From Phycisphaerales bacterium UBA1845 (lineage in GTDB: Bacteria; Planctomycetota; Phycisphaerae; UBA1845), in assembly GCA_002338715.1 (NCBI GenBank), contig DDIR01000040.1, positions 1 to 53,240 of the forward strand: a stretch of DNA of 53,240 nt, written 5' to 3'. This document shows positions 24,316 through 32,374 of this stretch, piece after piece. The notes beneath the pieces are model-generated. The model searched no databases and was not told the DNA's origin. It was given only the letters and a program-made list of their open reading frames with translations. A program made the translations under genes and the position numbers. The first letter of the stretch is position 1; every line of letters begins with the position of its first letter.

Positions 24316-25163
24316 TAGCCAAAAGTCCCCAGGTCATCGATGATTGTGGACGAGGCGTCTTCGATCGGATTTTGCGCGAGCAGCCACGTTTGGTTTTCGC
24401 ATTCAGCGGTTTTGAATCCGACGCCGTACACGGCTTCGAGCGTTTCCGGAACGAGCACGGTTTCGGTCGGACCCTTCGCCGCGACATGACCGGCTGACAG
24501 AAGCAACGCATCGTCGGAAAATCGCCGGGCGAGATTCAAGTCGTGGGTGACGACGATCGTCGCCAGTTTTTCGCGGTCGGTCAGTTCACGCAGCAACTCG
24601 AAAATCTGCAGTTGAAACCGCAGGTCCAACTCGGCTGTCGGTTCGTCGAGTAGCAGCACCTTCGGTTGTTGGGCAAGGGCAGCCGCCAGGTGAACGCGCT
24701 GTGCTTCTCCACCGGAAAGGGTGTCCATGCGTCGCGTCGCGAACGGCATCGTGCCCGTTTGCTCCATGGATCGCTCGACGGTGACTCGATCGGTCGCCGA
24801 CTCAAAGAGCCCGAACTTGCGATGCGGGTGGCGACCCAGCGAAACAATTTCCATCGCCGATGTGGAATCCGGTGCGACTGGTTTTTGCGGTAGAAACGTG
24901 ATGTGACGGGCACGCTCGCGCGGGGGCAGCGAATCGAGCGGGGCGTCGCCGAAGCGAACGTCGCCCGCACCGGGTTTGACCAGCCCGGCGATCAATCGAA
25001 GCAGCGTGCTCTTGCCCGCGCCGTTGGGCCCGACCACCGCGAGCATGCGACTGCGATGGATGTCGAGATCGATCGGTCCCAGAAACATGCGGCTGGTCCC
25101 GTACCCGAATCGTACGCCGCGCAACTGGATGATGGCGTCGTCAGTCTTCGTCACGGTTTTCAT
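24315..25163 (-). CDS. iron-chelate/cobalamin-type ABC transporter ATP-binding protein
   Basis: The ATPase (282 aa) of the same importer. Walker A is GPNGAGKST, the Q-loop is FLPQKP, the signature is LSGGEAQR, Walker B is VLLLDEPT, and the switch His is in VVTHDLN. The C-terminus (PETLEAVYGV) is typical of FecE/BtuD/HmuV. ATG at 25163 is chosen, which overlaps the end of the binding-protein gene by 23 bases; the frame is open to 25199. The three genes form a compact operon in the order binding protein, ATPase, permease. Confidence 0.93.
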   Translation of the reverse strand: MKTVTKTDDAIIQLRGVRFGYGTSRMFLGPIDLDIHRSRMLAVVGPNGAGKSTLLRLIAGLVKPGAGDVRFGDAPLDSLPPRERARHITFLPQKPVAPDSTSAMEIVSLGRHPHRKFGLFESATDRVTVERSMEQTGTMPFATRRMDTLSGGEAQRVHLAAALAQQPKVLLLDEPTAELDLRFQLQIFELLRELTDREKLATIVVTHDLNLARRFSDDALLLSAGHVAAKGPTETVLVPETLEAVYGVGFKTAECENQTWLLAQNPIEDASSTIIDDLGTFG

Positions 25164-26058
25164 CCATGGATTGAAATGCCTGCTGAAGACGTTTCGCAAG
25201 CTGCACGACGCGCGGTGACGGGATCAAAACGTAGTCTTCGGTCAGGACCACGACGCGACCCTCGTTGGCGGCATTGATACTGCCGAGGTCGCGCCATTGC
25301 TTGAGCAATTGCGTGTGCAATGCGTCGGCGTCTTTTTCACCGGGCATCGCTTCAATGATGATGTCGGGTTGTTGGCTGACGATGTCTTCCAAACCGATCT
25401 GCGGGTAGGGGGTTTCGAGATCGGCGAAGATGTTGTCCCCGCCAGCCAGTTCGATGACCTGCCCCAGATACGATCGCCGCGACACGGTGGTGATGCCGCC
25501 GAGTTTGTCGGGACTTCGCAGCGTCATCAGCACTTTCGGGCGCTTGCGTTCGCCGACTGACGATTTGATCCTGTCGAGTTGCTCGCGGGTTTGTTTGATA
25601 AGGTCAGCCGCTTCGTCCGATCGGTTCAGGATGTCGCCCAGTTCGCGGATCGTGGTGTACAGCGTGTCGAGCGTGTCGGTCTTGTCTTCGTAGAATCGGA
25701 TGCGGTGATCCTGGCAGAGTTTCTCGACCTGGGGGTTGCGGCCTCTCATAACGAGCAGGTCGGGCGCGAGGGCGAGGATCGACTCCATGTCCGGGTCGAA
25801 GAGGCCGCCGATTCTTGGAAGCTTGAGGATTTCGGGTGGATGGGTGGCGTAGGAACTGACCGCGACCAGCCGATCTGCGGCTCCGAGCGCGCAGATGATC
25901 TCGGTGTTGCTCGGGGAGGTCGCGATAATCCGTTGCGGCGCTTTGCTGGATTCGCTCGGATCGCCAGCCGCCACGCACAGGACGAGCATACCAACCAGCG
26001 CCAGGGCGATGTGGGCCGACTTGGAGCGAGTTGGAATCCGCATAATCCGCGCAATCAT
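25141..26058 (-). CDS. periplasmic substrate-binding protein of the ABC importer (BtuF/FecB type)
   Basis: The protein (305 aa as drawn) has a signal peptide (MRIPTRSKSAHIALALVGML, then VLCVAAGD) and a class III solute-binding fold. RIIATSPSNTEIICALGAAD and LPRIGGLFDPDMESILALAP mark the first lobe, a long helix links the lobes, and VIELAGGDNIFADLETPYPQ with VSQQPDIIIEAMPG marks the second. ATG at 26058 has AGGT upstream; ATG at 26094 (GAGGTG upstream) and ATG at 26043 are alternatives. It is the first gene of the importer operon. It most likely binds cobalamin, heme or a ferric siderophore. Confidence 0.88.
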   Translation of the reverse strand: MIARIMRIPTRSKSAHIALALVGMLVLCVAAGDPSESSKAPQRIIATSPSNTEIICALGAADRLVAVSSYATHPPEILKLPRIGGLFDPDMESILALAPDLLVMRGRNPQVEKLCQDHRIRFYEDKTDTLDTLYTTIRELGDILNRSDEAADLIKQTREQLDRIKSSVGERKRPKVLMTLRSPDKLGGITTVSRRSYLGQVIELAGGDNIFADLETPYPQIGLEDIVSQQPDIIIEAMPGEKDADALHTQLLKQWRDLGSINAANEGRVVVLTEDYVLIPSPRVVQLAKRLQQAFQSMDENRDED

Positions 26059-26352
26059 TTCATCGAGACCTGAAAAGGGGACGGTTTCGGGCATTGTCGA
26101 GCACCTCGGCGAGCGGTCAAGCCGACCCGCAAAATGCAACGCAACCGGCGGTCTGGTCGACCGGTAAAACTCGTAACTGTAGCCGTGCGAACGAATTGGA
26201 GTAGACAACGCGGAGCAATCGGTCAGAATGCGTGTCTGCAAGTCGCGGCAGGGTCAGGCTCGGCTGGGATTTGGTCGGTCCGGTTCGGTTCGATTCGGTT
26301 CGGCAAGGCGAATCCGGTTTCCGGTGAGTGGGTTCTTTGAGAGAAAAGGCGT

Positions 26353-27477
26353 TTGGGGTTCAAATCCTTGAAGGTGGCCAGCACATTGAAAGCGTCGTGG
26401 CGAAACTCCTTTGGTAGCGGTGCATTCTGTTGGAATTGGTTGGGTGTGTTGTGCGCGTTGCTGTTCGCGTCGCCGACTTTTGCACAGTCGCTCAAGGGTG
26501 TCGAGGCGATGTTGGTGGCGCGTACGGATATGGTTGTTCCGGGCGATCCCATCGTTTTGGATTTCATCTTGAAGAACACGACCGACGCCCCGGTCGAACT
26601 CTCACCGCCGGGGATGCAGACGGATGGCTACACGCCAGAATCGGCGCTGACGCTACCGCATGTCTTCAGCGGTCCCGGATTTACCGGTTTGACGATCAAG
26701 GGCGACTACGGTCGCACCTGGACCGACGTGTTCGGTTATCAACCACCTGCGGGCGCAGCGAAGTTGAGCATCCCCGCGAAAGGGATCGTCGGCGTGTCGC
26801 TTGCGATCAACGATTACTATCCGCCGGTGCGTCGGGCTGGCCGTTATAAGTTCGTCTGGTCGCCATACGGTGGGGCGATCAAGTCCAACGAAGTGATGGT
26901 CGACGTCGAACCACGCAAGCAGGCCGTCCTGTTTACCGATCGCGGCACGATGAAGATCCAATTCGACTATGAGAAAGCCCCGAAGCACGTCGAGAATTTC
27001 ATCGAACTCGCCCGCGACGGTTTCTACAACCAGCGCACGATTCATCGAATCGAACCCGGATTCATGTTCCAGACCGGATGCCCGAAAGGCGATGGAACCG
27101 GTATGCGTCCCGATGGGAAGACCTTGAACGCGGAGTTCAACGACACGCCGATCGATCGCGGCACCGTGTGCATGGCCCGTCTTGAATCCGACCCGAATTC
27201 GGCGAGTTGCCAGTTTTTCGTGACGGCGACGCGAATCCCCGAATGGGACGGGCGCTACACCGTGTTTGGAAAGCTTGTCGGCGAAGAATCGATGGCGACG
27301 CTCGACAATATCATGTCCCAACCGGTGGATGACGACGGTCGCCCCAAGCATCGGGTGCTTGTGAGTTTTGTGCGGATCGTCGACATGCCGGTGGATTTCC
27401 ACCCGGTAGAAGCCGTCCCAGTGCAATTGCCGACGACGCCAGCCGAACTTCCGACCGTGCCCGTCGAGACGCCATAG
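26353..27477 (+). CDS. exported cyclophilin-type peptidyl-prolyl isomerase with N-terminal domain
   Basis: A 374-residue protein with a signal peptide ending in SPTFA-QS (about residue 45). An N-terminal beta domain of about 150 residues looks like a DUF4384/BsuPI-type fold (VPGDPIVLDFILKNTTDAPV ... RRAGRYKFVWSPYGG). A cyclophilin domain follows at about 195-350: MKIQFDYEKAPKHVENFIEL, IHRIEPGFMFQTGCPKGDGT with the catalytic Arg, SASCQFFVTATRIPEWDG and YTVFGKLVGE. The C-terminus is Pro/Val/Thr-rich. Isomerase activity in the periplasm is expected. The start is TTG at 26353, with AAGG just upstream; GTG at 26374 is possible. It is divergent from the ABC importer and upstream of the SRP RNA. Confidence 0.87.
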   Translation: MGFKSLKVASTLKASWRNSFGSGAFCWNWLGVLCALLFASPTFAQSLKGVEAMLVARTDMVVPGDPIVLDFILKNTTDAPVELSPPGMQTDGYTPESALTLPHVFSGPGFTGLTIKGDYGRTWTDVFGYQPPAGAAKLSIPAKGIVGVSLAINDYYPPVRRAGRYKFVWSPYGGAIKSNEVMVDVEPRKQAVLFTDRGTMKIQFDYEKAPKHVENFIELARDGFYNQRTIHRIEPGFMFQTGCPKGDGTGMRPDGKTLNAEFNDTPIDRGTVCMARLESDPNSASCQFFVTATRIPEWDGRYTVFGKLVGEESMATLDNIMSQPVDDDGRPKHRVLVSFVRIVDMPVDFHPVEAVPVQLPTTPAELPTVPVETP

Positions 27478-27493
27478 TTTTCGTCGGCACCAC

Positions 27494-27522
27494 TTCATAA
27501 CTCTCCGAAAATCGGATATAGT
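27494..27522 (+). promoter_or_regulatory. putative sigma-70 promoter for the SRP RNA-dnaX unit
   Basis: TTCATA and TATAGT are separated by exactly 17 bp. The pair lies 17 bp after the cyclophilin stop and 85 bp before the SRP RNA stem. It predicts a transcript start near 27529. Confidence 0.5.
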
Positions 27523-27606
27523 GCCCCGCCCGCCCACAGATGCGTGCCGTTTACCGCGACGGTTGGGTGGATGCTGAGAGAGGTTTATCAGCAAAAGTCA
27601 TCAATC

Positions 27607-27735
27607 GGTGGCGAACATTGACGGCCGGGTCCCATGCAGTGGGCCCAGCAGGCAACGGGTCAGGCTGGAAACAGAGCAGCCCATCTTCTTGGTTCAGGTG
27701 CCGTGGATCAACCTGGCCGTCAATGTCTCGCCACC
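27607..27735 (+). ncRNA. ffs: signal recognition particle RNA (4.5S-like)
   Basis: The SRP S-domain hairpin is plain: GTCAGG, then a CTG/CAG stem closed by a GAAA tetraloop, then AGCAGCC (27658-27683). This asymmetric loop is the Ffh binding site. The outer helix is formed by 27607-27626 with 27715-27735, including an 11-bp perfect stem (CATTGACGGCC with its complement) and GGTGGCGA with TCGCCACC. Boundaries are set by these stems. The mature RNA may begin nearer 27529 if the promoter above is right, which would make room for extra 5' structure (a GCTGA/TCAGC hairpin at 27573-27592), but no standard Alu domain is evident. The RNA lies directly before dnaX, as in Bacillus and many other bacteria. 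Confidence 0.85.
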
Positions 27736-27787
27736 GTTTCTTGTTGCCTCACCGCTTCTGGATCATCGCCAACCGGGATCACACGCC

Positions 27788-29299
27788 ATGGCCTACGAAG
27801 TTCTCGCCAGAAAATATCGGAGTCGCGATTTCGGTGAGATCGTCGGGCAGGGGGCGATCGCCACCACGCTGAAGAACGCGATCGAGATGGGGCGTATCCA
27901 CCATGGGTATCTGTTCACGGGGACGCGCGGGGTTGGCAAAACATCGATGGCGCGGATTCTGGCCAAGGCGCTGAACTGTCATAACAGCGACGGTCCGACG
28001 GCGACGCCGTGCAGCGAGTGCGAATCGTGTTTGCGGATTGCGGATGGTTCCGATCTGGATGTGGTCGAGATCGACGCGGCGAGCAATACGGGCGTTGACA
28101 ACATTCGCGAGCTTCGCAGCAATGCTGCGTTTCGACCGGCCCGTTCGCGGTTCAAGGTTTACATCATCGACGAAGTCCACATGCTCAGCAGCGGTGCGTT
28201 CAATGCGCTGCTTAAGACGTTGGAAGAACCGCCCGAGCATGTCAAATTTATCCTGGCGACGACCGAGACGCACAAGGTTCCCGCGACGATTCAAAGTCGA
28301 TGCCAACGGTTTGATTTTAGAAGCATCAGCCCGGCTGACATTGGCGAGCAGTTGCAGTCGATTCTTGAGCGTGAAGGGATCACCGCTGACCCGATCGTGG
28401 TGCGCCGCGTGTCGCGTGCGGCGAATGGTTCGATGCGCGATGCGTTGTCGTTGCTGGATCAATTGCTGGCGTATGGGGCGAGTAACCTGACGGCAGAGAC
28501 GATTGAAGATGTGCTGCCGGGCGGTCACGATGAAACGTTGGCCGCATTGGTGGATGCGATTGCGCAGCACGATGCGGCGAAGGCGTTGGAATGCGTGGAT
28601 CGTTCGCTGATTTCCGGATACACGCCCGAGCGATTTTGCGAATCGTTCATCGAATATGCCCGCACGCTGATGATCCTGTCGATTTGCGGTGGTGAGACCG
28701 AGTTGATTGACCTTGCCGGCCCGCAGCGCGAACAGCTTAATGCACAGGCCCGATCGTTCGATGCGGCGACCTATGTTTATATGATCGGTTTGCTGGAAGA
28801 GACGCGCCGACGGGTGAAGTCCAGCAGTGCGCCGCGGCCTTTGATCGACGCGGTGGCTGTTCGCATAGCGCTGACGGAGTCGTTCGTCGACGTGGGCGAA
28901 GCGATCGAGAAGCTGGATCAAGGCGAAACGCCGGGTCGGGGTCAGCAGGCCAGTCATTCAAAAAAAAAAGTAGCCCCGCGCGAATCTGAATCGCCAATTT
29001 CGACGCCCGATATATCATCCAGACGTGAGTTGCCAGATCGCAGTGTGCCAAGAATCAGTGTTCCAGATCGCAATGTTCCAGATCGCAGTGTTCCGGTTCG
29101 CGATGAGCCGACACCGGTTGCGGAAGAGTCGCAGGATGAACCGGTAAAGAGTCCGCGGCGGGCTGAGCGGCGGGTCGGGACGATCTCGGCGGAAACGAAG
29201 CGAAAAATGTCGCAGCATCCGCTGATCAGGCAGGCGTTGGAGCAATCGGGCGGAACGCTGATCAATGTGCAGAAGTTGCAAGCGCCGACAGAAGACTAG
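27788..29299 (+). CDS. dnaX: DNA polymerase III subunits gamma and tau
   Basis: The clamp-loader ATPase (503 aa). It begins with MAYEVLARKYRSRDFGEIVG as in the family. Walker A is GTRGVGKTS (about 40-50), the four-Cys zinc module is CHNSDGPTATPCSECESC, the DExx motif is YIIDEVHMLS, and the SRC motif is TIQSRCQRFDF. Domain III ends near residue 385. A run of ten A follows (codons 392-394), then a low-complexity tail with five 5-residue repeats (PDRSV-like), and a short end. The tau-specific C-terminal part is only about 105 residues, shorter than in E. coli (643 aa total). ATG at 27788 is chosen; the frame is open upstream, but only through the SRP RNA. See the separate entry for the probable frameshift site. 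Confidence 0.95.
   Translation: MAYEVLARKYRSRDFGEIVGQGAIATTLKNAIEMGRIHHGYLFTGTRGVGKTSMARILAKALNCHNSDGPTATPCSECESCLRIADGSDLDVVEIDAASNTGVDNIRELRSNAAFRPARSRFKVYIIDEVHMLSSGAFNALLKTLEEPPEHVKFILATTETHKVPATIQSRCQRFDFRSISPADIGEQLQSILEREGITADPIVVRRVSRAANGSMRDALSLLDQLLAYGASNLTAETIEDVLPGGHDETLAALVDAIAQHDAAKALECVDRSLISGYTPERFCESFIEYARTLMILSICGGETELIDLAGPQREQLNAQARSFDAATYVYMIGLLEETRRRVKSSSAPRPLIDAVAVRIALTESFVDVGEAIEKLDQGETPGRGQQASHSKKKVAPRESESPISTPDISSRRELPDRSVPRISVPDRNVPDRSVPVRDEPTPVAEESQDEPVKSPRRAERRVGTISAETKRKMSQHPLIRQALEQSGGTLINVQKLQAPTED
28960..28989 (+). promoter_or_regulatory. probable dnaX slippage/frameshift site producing gamma
   Basis: Ten consecutive A (28960-28969) follow codon TCA and read as three Lys in frame. 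The +1 frame meets TAG at once (28971-28973), and the -1 frame meets TGA after five codons (28987-28989). Loss of one A or gain of two, or ribosomal slipping either way, therefore truncates the protein at about 394-399 residues, just after domain III. This is the layout known from Thermus dnaX (transcriptional slippage) and functionally like the E. coli site. Confidence 0.75.
29033..29107 (+). repeat. 15-bp in-frame tandem repeats in the dnaX tail
   Basis: Five 15-bp units encode PDRSV, PRISV, PDRNV, PDRSV and PVRDE. Units three and four differ at one base. They form a disordered linker that is specific to the tau form. Confidence 0.85.
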
Positions 29300-29341
29300 A
29301 TTTGGCAGAAGACTGAATTTGGCAGAAGATTAGATTCGGCG
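29291..29341. repeat. 17-bp tandem repeat over the dnaX stop codon
   Basis: Three units start at 29291, 29308 and 29325 (GAAGACTAGATTTGGCA and close variants). The dnaX stop TAG is in the first unit. The rest lies in the 140-bp gap before ybaB, in which no other gene is seen. Confidence 0.8.
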
Positions 29342-29439
29342 AAAGAGTAAGCGGAAGTGAAACAGGGGAGTTCGGATGGTGGGCTGATCGCCAGCCTTCG
29401 TCCGATTTTGAAGTCTGAAGTGAACTTGAATGGAGTACC

Positions 29440-29775
29440 GTGCCAATGTTGGGTGGACTTGGAAACATGATGGAAATGATGAAGAGTGCCAAGGATATTC
29501 AGGCACGGATGGCCGCCTTTCAGGAAGAAGTCGAGCGGATGCGTTTCGACGCGGAGACCGGCGGTGGGGCGGTGCGTGTGACGCTGGACGGCAAGTTTCG
29601 CATGGTCGATTTGAAGATTGAACCATCGGCAATGGAAGATCGCGAACTGCTGGAAGACCTGATCATGTCGGCGGTCAATGCCGCAGCGATACGCGCGAAG
29701 GAAGCGATGAAAGCGGAGTTGTCAAAGGTGACCGGTGGGATCAATATTCCTGGGTTGAGTGATATGTTGCCGTAA
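29440..29775 (+). CDS. YbaB/EbfC family nucleoid-associated protein
   Basis: A 111-residue DNA-binding protein. MLGGLGNMMEMMKSAKDIQA at the start, VERMRFDAETGGGAVRVTLD, DLKIEPSAM, the helix LLEDLIMSAVNAAAIRAKEA, and the C-terminal GGINIPGLSDMLP are all diagnostic. YbaB dimers bind DNA and are nearly always encoded between dnaX and recR, as here. GTG at 29440 has GGAG close upstream; ATG two codons later is also possible. It is part of the dnaX-ybaB-recR unit. Confidence 0.95.
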   Translation: MPMLGGLGNMMEMMKSAKDIQARMAAFQEEVERMRFDAETGGGAVRVTLDGKFRMVDLKIEPSAMEDRELLEDLIMSAVNAAAIRAKEAMKAELSKVTGGINIPGLSDMLP

Positions 29776-29781
29776 GGGTGA

Positions 29782-29850
29782 GTGACGAAGTGACGAAGTA
29801 ACGGAGTAACGGAGTAACAACTTCACTTCGTCACTCCGTCACTTCGTCAC
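29782..29850. repeat. long imperfect hairpin of GTGACGAA/GTAACGGA repeats
   Basis: Short units such as GTGACGAAGTGACG on the left and CGTCACTTCGTCAC on the right fold into a hairpin of about 25 bp. It fills the gap between ybaB and recR. It could slow polymerase or stabilise the mRNA; no U-tract follows. Confidence 0.75.
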
Positions 29851-29871
29851 TGCCGTCCAAAGAGATCCTCC

Positions 29872-30468
29872 ATGGGCAAAGTCGAAATCGAATCGCTGGA
29901 GCAGTTAAAACAGGCGTTTCAAAAACTTCCCGGTATTGGACCGCGAAGTGCCGAGCGCCTTGCGTTTCATATTTTGCGCAGCGATCGGCAGGAAGCGGCT
30001 CGTTTGGCCGACGCCATCATTGCGGTTAAAGACCGCGTCATTCATTGCAGCACTTGTTTTAATCTCACCGAAACCGATCCATGCAATTTGTGTTCGACGG
30101 CCAACCGCGATCACACGCAGGTCTGGGTGGTTGAACAACCGAAGGATGTCATCGCGCTGGAGCAGACGGGTCTGGTGCGCGGCGTTTATCACGTTTTGAT
30201 GGGGCACATCGCGCCGCTGGATGGCATCGAACCGGGTGACCTGACGATCGACGCGCTGATGAATCGCGTGAAGTCCCAGGGCGTGACCGAGGTGATTCTC
30301 GCGACGAACCCGACGATCGAAGGCGATGGGACCGCGCTTTACCTCGAGAGCCTGCTCGCAGACACGAGCGTCAAAGTCACGCGCTTGGCACGCGGGCTCG
30401 CGGTCGGTTCGCAGTTGGAGTACGCCAGCCTGGGCATGCTCGAAGCCGCGATTCGCGGCCGCACCTAA
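29872..30468 (+). CDS. recR: recombination mediator protein RecR
   Basis: RecR works with RecO (and RecF) to load RecA at gaps. The 198-residue protein has the N-terminal helix-hairpin-helix (LKQAFQKLPGIGPRSAERLA), the four-Cys zinc finger (CSTCFNLTETDPCNLC), the Toprim domain (VWVVEQPKDVIALEQTGLV ... VILATNPTIEGDGTALYL) and a C-terminal LARGLAVGSQLEYASLGML with the usual GxxLEY signature. Full length. It follows ybaB by 96 bp, across the hairpin repeat. Confidence 0.97.
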   Translation: MGKVEIESLEQLKQAFQKLPGIGPRSAERLAFHILRSDRQEAARLADAIIAVKDRVIHCSTCFNLTETDPCNLCSTANRDHTQVWVVEQPKDVIALEQTGLVRGVYHVLMGHIAPLDGIEPGDLTIDALMNRVKSQGVTEVILATNPTIEGDGTALYLESLLADTSVKVTRLARGLAVGSQLEYASLGMLEAAIRGRT

Positions 30469-30794
30469 ACCAAGCCTTCGAGCCAATTCTCACTCGATCC
30501 GAATGGACCAATCCGAAGTGACGGAAGCGATCTCGCCAATCGCACGGCGCGCAGCTCGCCTCCACAACGATCATATTGTCGCCGGCGCGCCGATTCAAGA
30601 ACCAGCAATTCATTGCCGCCACGGTGCATTTCTCAAGTTTGCCTGATTGTCTCCCCGAACAATGTATAATGGAGCAGTGGTCCATCGACGATCGGCAGAT
30701 TGATTCGTAATGATTCGTCGTTGGCGTTGGTATTTTGTTCTGCGAATGATAAGCTTTGCGCGTGGGTTTGATTACATCGTTTAAGTGAATCGAC
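30469..30794. other. intergenic region between recR and rpoN
   Basis: 326 bp with no supported gene. A perfect -10 hexamer TATAAT lies at 30665-30670, without a good -35 at normal spacing; it may drive rpoN. Minus-strand open frames here look like chance. Confidence 0.45.
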
Positions 30795-32279
30795 ATGGCA
30801 CCGGGATTGTCACAATCATTGGGTCAGTACATGCGGATGGAGCAGAAGCTCACGCCGCAGTTGATTCAATCGATGAGCATCCTGCAGCTCAATGCCATGG
30901 CCCTCGAAAACCGGGTGGCGGAGGAGTTGGAGAAAAACTTCTCCCTCGAAGAAGCCGAGCACGCACGATCCGATTCCGATCGCAATGGTTCTGAGCGCAG
31001 TCGATCTGAATCGGCGCAGCGAAACGGTGATGCCGGTCCCGATGACATCAATGGCGAAAGCTTCCAGCGTCTCGATCGACTGACGCGCGAATATGGCAGC
31101 GATGAATCGCGTGGGTTCGCCAACACCGTGTCGCGCGGGGCGATGGTTGGCGAGCGCGACGCCAAGATGGACGCAATGGCCAACGCGGCCAGCCGTCCGG
31201 AAAGCCTGGCCGAGCATCTGCTGGTGCAGTGGGCGGTGCTGGAACTCGATGACGAAATCCGTCGCGCCGGTGAGGCGATCATCTACAGCCTGGAAGACGA
31301 CGGCTACCTGCGCGTTCATCTTGATGAGATCGCGGCTGACAGTCGTCCCGAGTTGGCGGTTGCGTCGCTTGAAGAAGCATTGCCCCTCGTGCAACAGCTT
31401 GATCCGGTCGGTGTGGCTGCCCGCGATTATCAGGAATGCCTGCTACTGCAACTCGACGCGTTAACTGGTGACAACCGGATTGAAAAAGAACTCGTCCGCA
31501 ATCACCTGCGCGATGTGGTCCGCAACCGATACCCCGCGATTTCAAAAGCCACGGGTTTTTCCGTCGGCGAAATCACCGAAGCGGTCAAAGCGATGCAGTC
31601 CACGTTGCACCTGCACCCGGGGTACACCGTGGTCGAACGCGAGATTCCGCGCATCACGCCCGACGTGATTATCGAAGACAGTGAAAGCGGCGGTGGTTTC
31701 GACGTGCGCTTGACGCGGGCGAGCAGTCCGCAGCTTCGTTTGAGCCAGTCGGCGATCGACATGCTTCAGGACAAATCGTCTTCCAAGGAAGTGCGCGATT
31801 TTGTGCGGAAGCATTTGGAATCCGCGAGCGCGCTGATCGACGCGATCAAGTTTCGCCGCGATCGGTTGAAGCTGGTGGCGGAGCGCATCGTCGAAAGACA
31901 AGCCGACTTCTTCGAGATCGGACCCGAAGGGCTCAAAGTCCTGCGGATGAGCGAGTTGGCCGACGAATTGGAATGCGACCCGTCGACCATCAGCCGCACG
32001 GTCGCGGGCAAGTACGTGCAGACGCCGCGCGGCATCTTCCCCATGCGGTACTTCTTCACCGGCGGGACCGAAAGCTCATCGGGCGAGAGCACGAGTTGGG
32101 ACAGCGTCAAAACGAGCGTCCAAAAGCTCATCGAAGAAGAAGACAAAAAGAACCCATACAACGACGATCAGGTGGCGGCATTGCTCAACGAACGCGGGAT
32201 CGATATTTCGCGCCGCACGGTGGCCAAGTACCGCCAGCAACTGGGCATTCCGTCGTCAAGGCAGCGGAAGGAATTCTGA
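30795..32279 (+). CDS. rpoN: RNA polymerase sigma-54 factor
   Basis: Sigma-54 (494 aa). The N-terminal activator-interacting region is Gln/Leu-rich (QKLTPQLIQSMSILQLNAMA, LENRVAEELEKN). An acidic linker follows, then the core-binding domain (LVQWAVLELDDEIRRAGEAI, YSLEDDGYLRVHLDEI, LQQLDPVGVAARDYQECLLL). The HTH is MSELADELECDPSTISRTVA followed by YVQTPRGIFPMRYFF. The RpoN box reads SRRTVAKYRQQLGI near the C-terminus, matching ARRTVAKYRE. All regions are present. No enhancer-binding protein is encoded in the window, but a PAS histidine kinase of NtrB type lies 1.1 kb downstream. Confidence 0.97.
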   Translation: MAPGLSQSLGQYMRMEQKLTPQLIQSMSILQLNAMALENRVAEELEKNFSLEEAEHARSDSDRNGSERSRSESAQRNGDAGPDDINGESFQRLDRLTREYGSDESRGFANTVSRGAMVGERDAKMDAMANAASRPESLAEHLLVQWAVLELDDEIRRAGEAIIYSLEDDGYLRVHLDEIAADSRPELAVASLEEALPLVQQLDPVGVAARDYQECLLLQLDALTGDNRIEKELVRNHLRDVVRNRYPAISKATGFSVGEITEAVKAMQSTLHLHPGYTVVEREIPRITPDVIIEDSESGGGFDVRLTRASSPQLRLSQSAIDMLQDKSSSKEVRDFVRKHLESASALIDAIKFRRDRLKLVAERIVERQADFFEIGPEGLKVLRMSELADELECDPSTISRTVAGKYVQTPRGIFPMRYFFTGGTESSSGESTSWDSVKTSVQKLIEEEDKKNPYNDDQVAALLNERGIDISRRTVAKYRQQLGIPSSRQRKEF

Positions 32280-32374
32280 TTGTCGTCATCAGTTGGGATA
32301 CGATTCAAAGTCCGCGTGTAACAATACGCCCCACACCGTTGACTTGGACACCCTCCTGACTTAAATGTAGGCAC

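Noticed and set aside
26059..26352. Cobalamin riboswitch upstream of the ABC importer
   Set aside because: The minus-strand leader lacks the conserved core and the GCCACTG box. Only short GGTTCGGTTCG-type repeats are seen.
27608..27787. 60-codon N-terminal extension of dnaX
   Set aside because: The extension reads through the SRP RNA. DnaX proteins begin at the MAYEVLARKYR equivalent.
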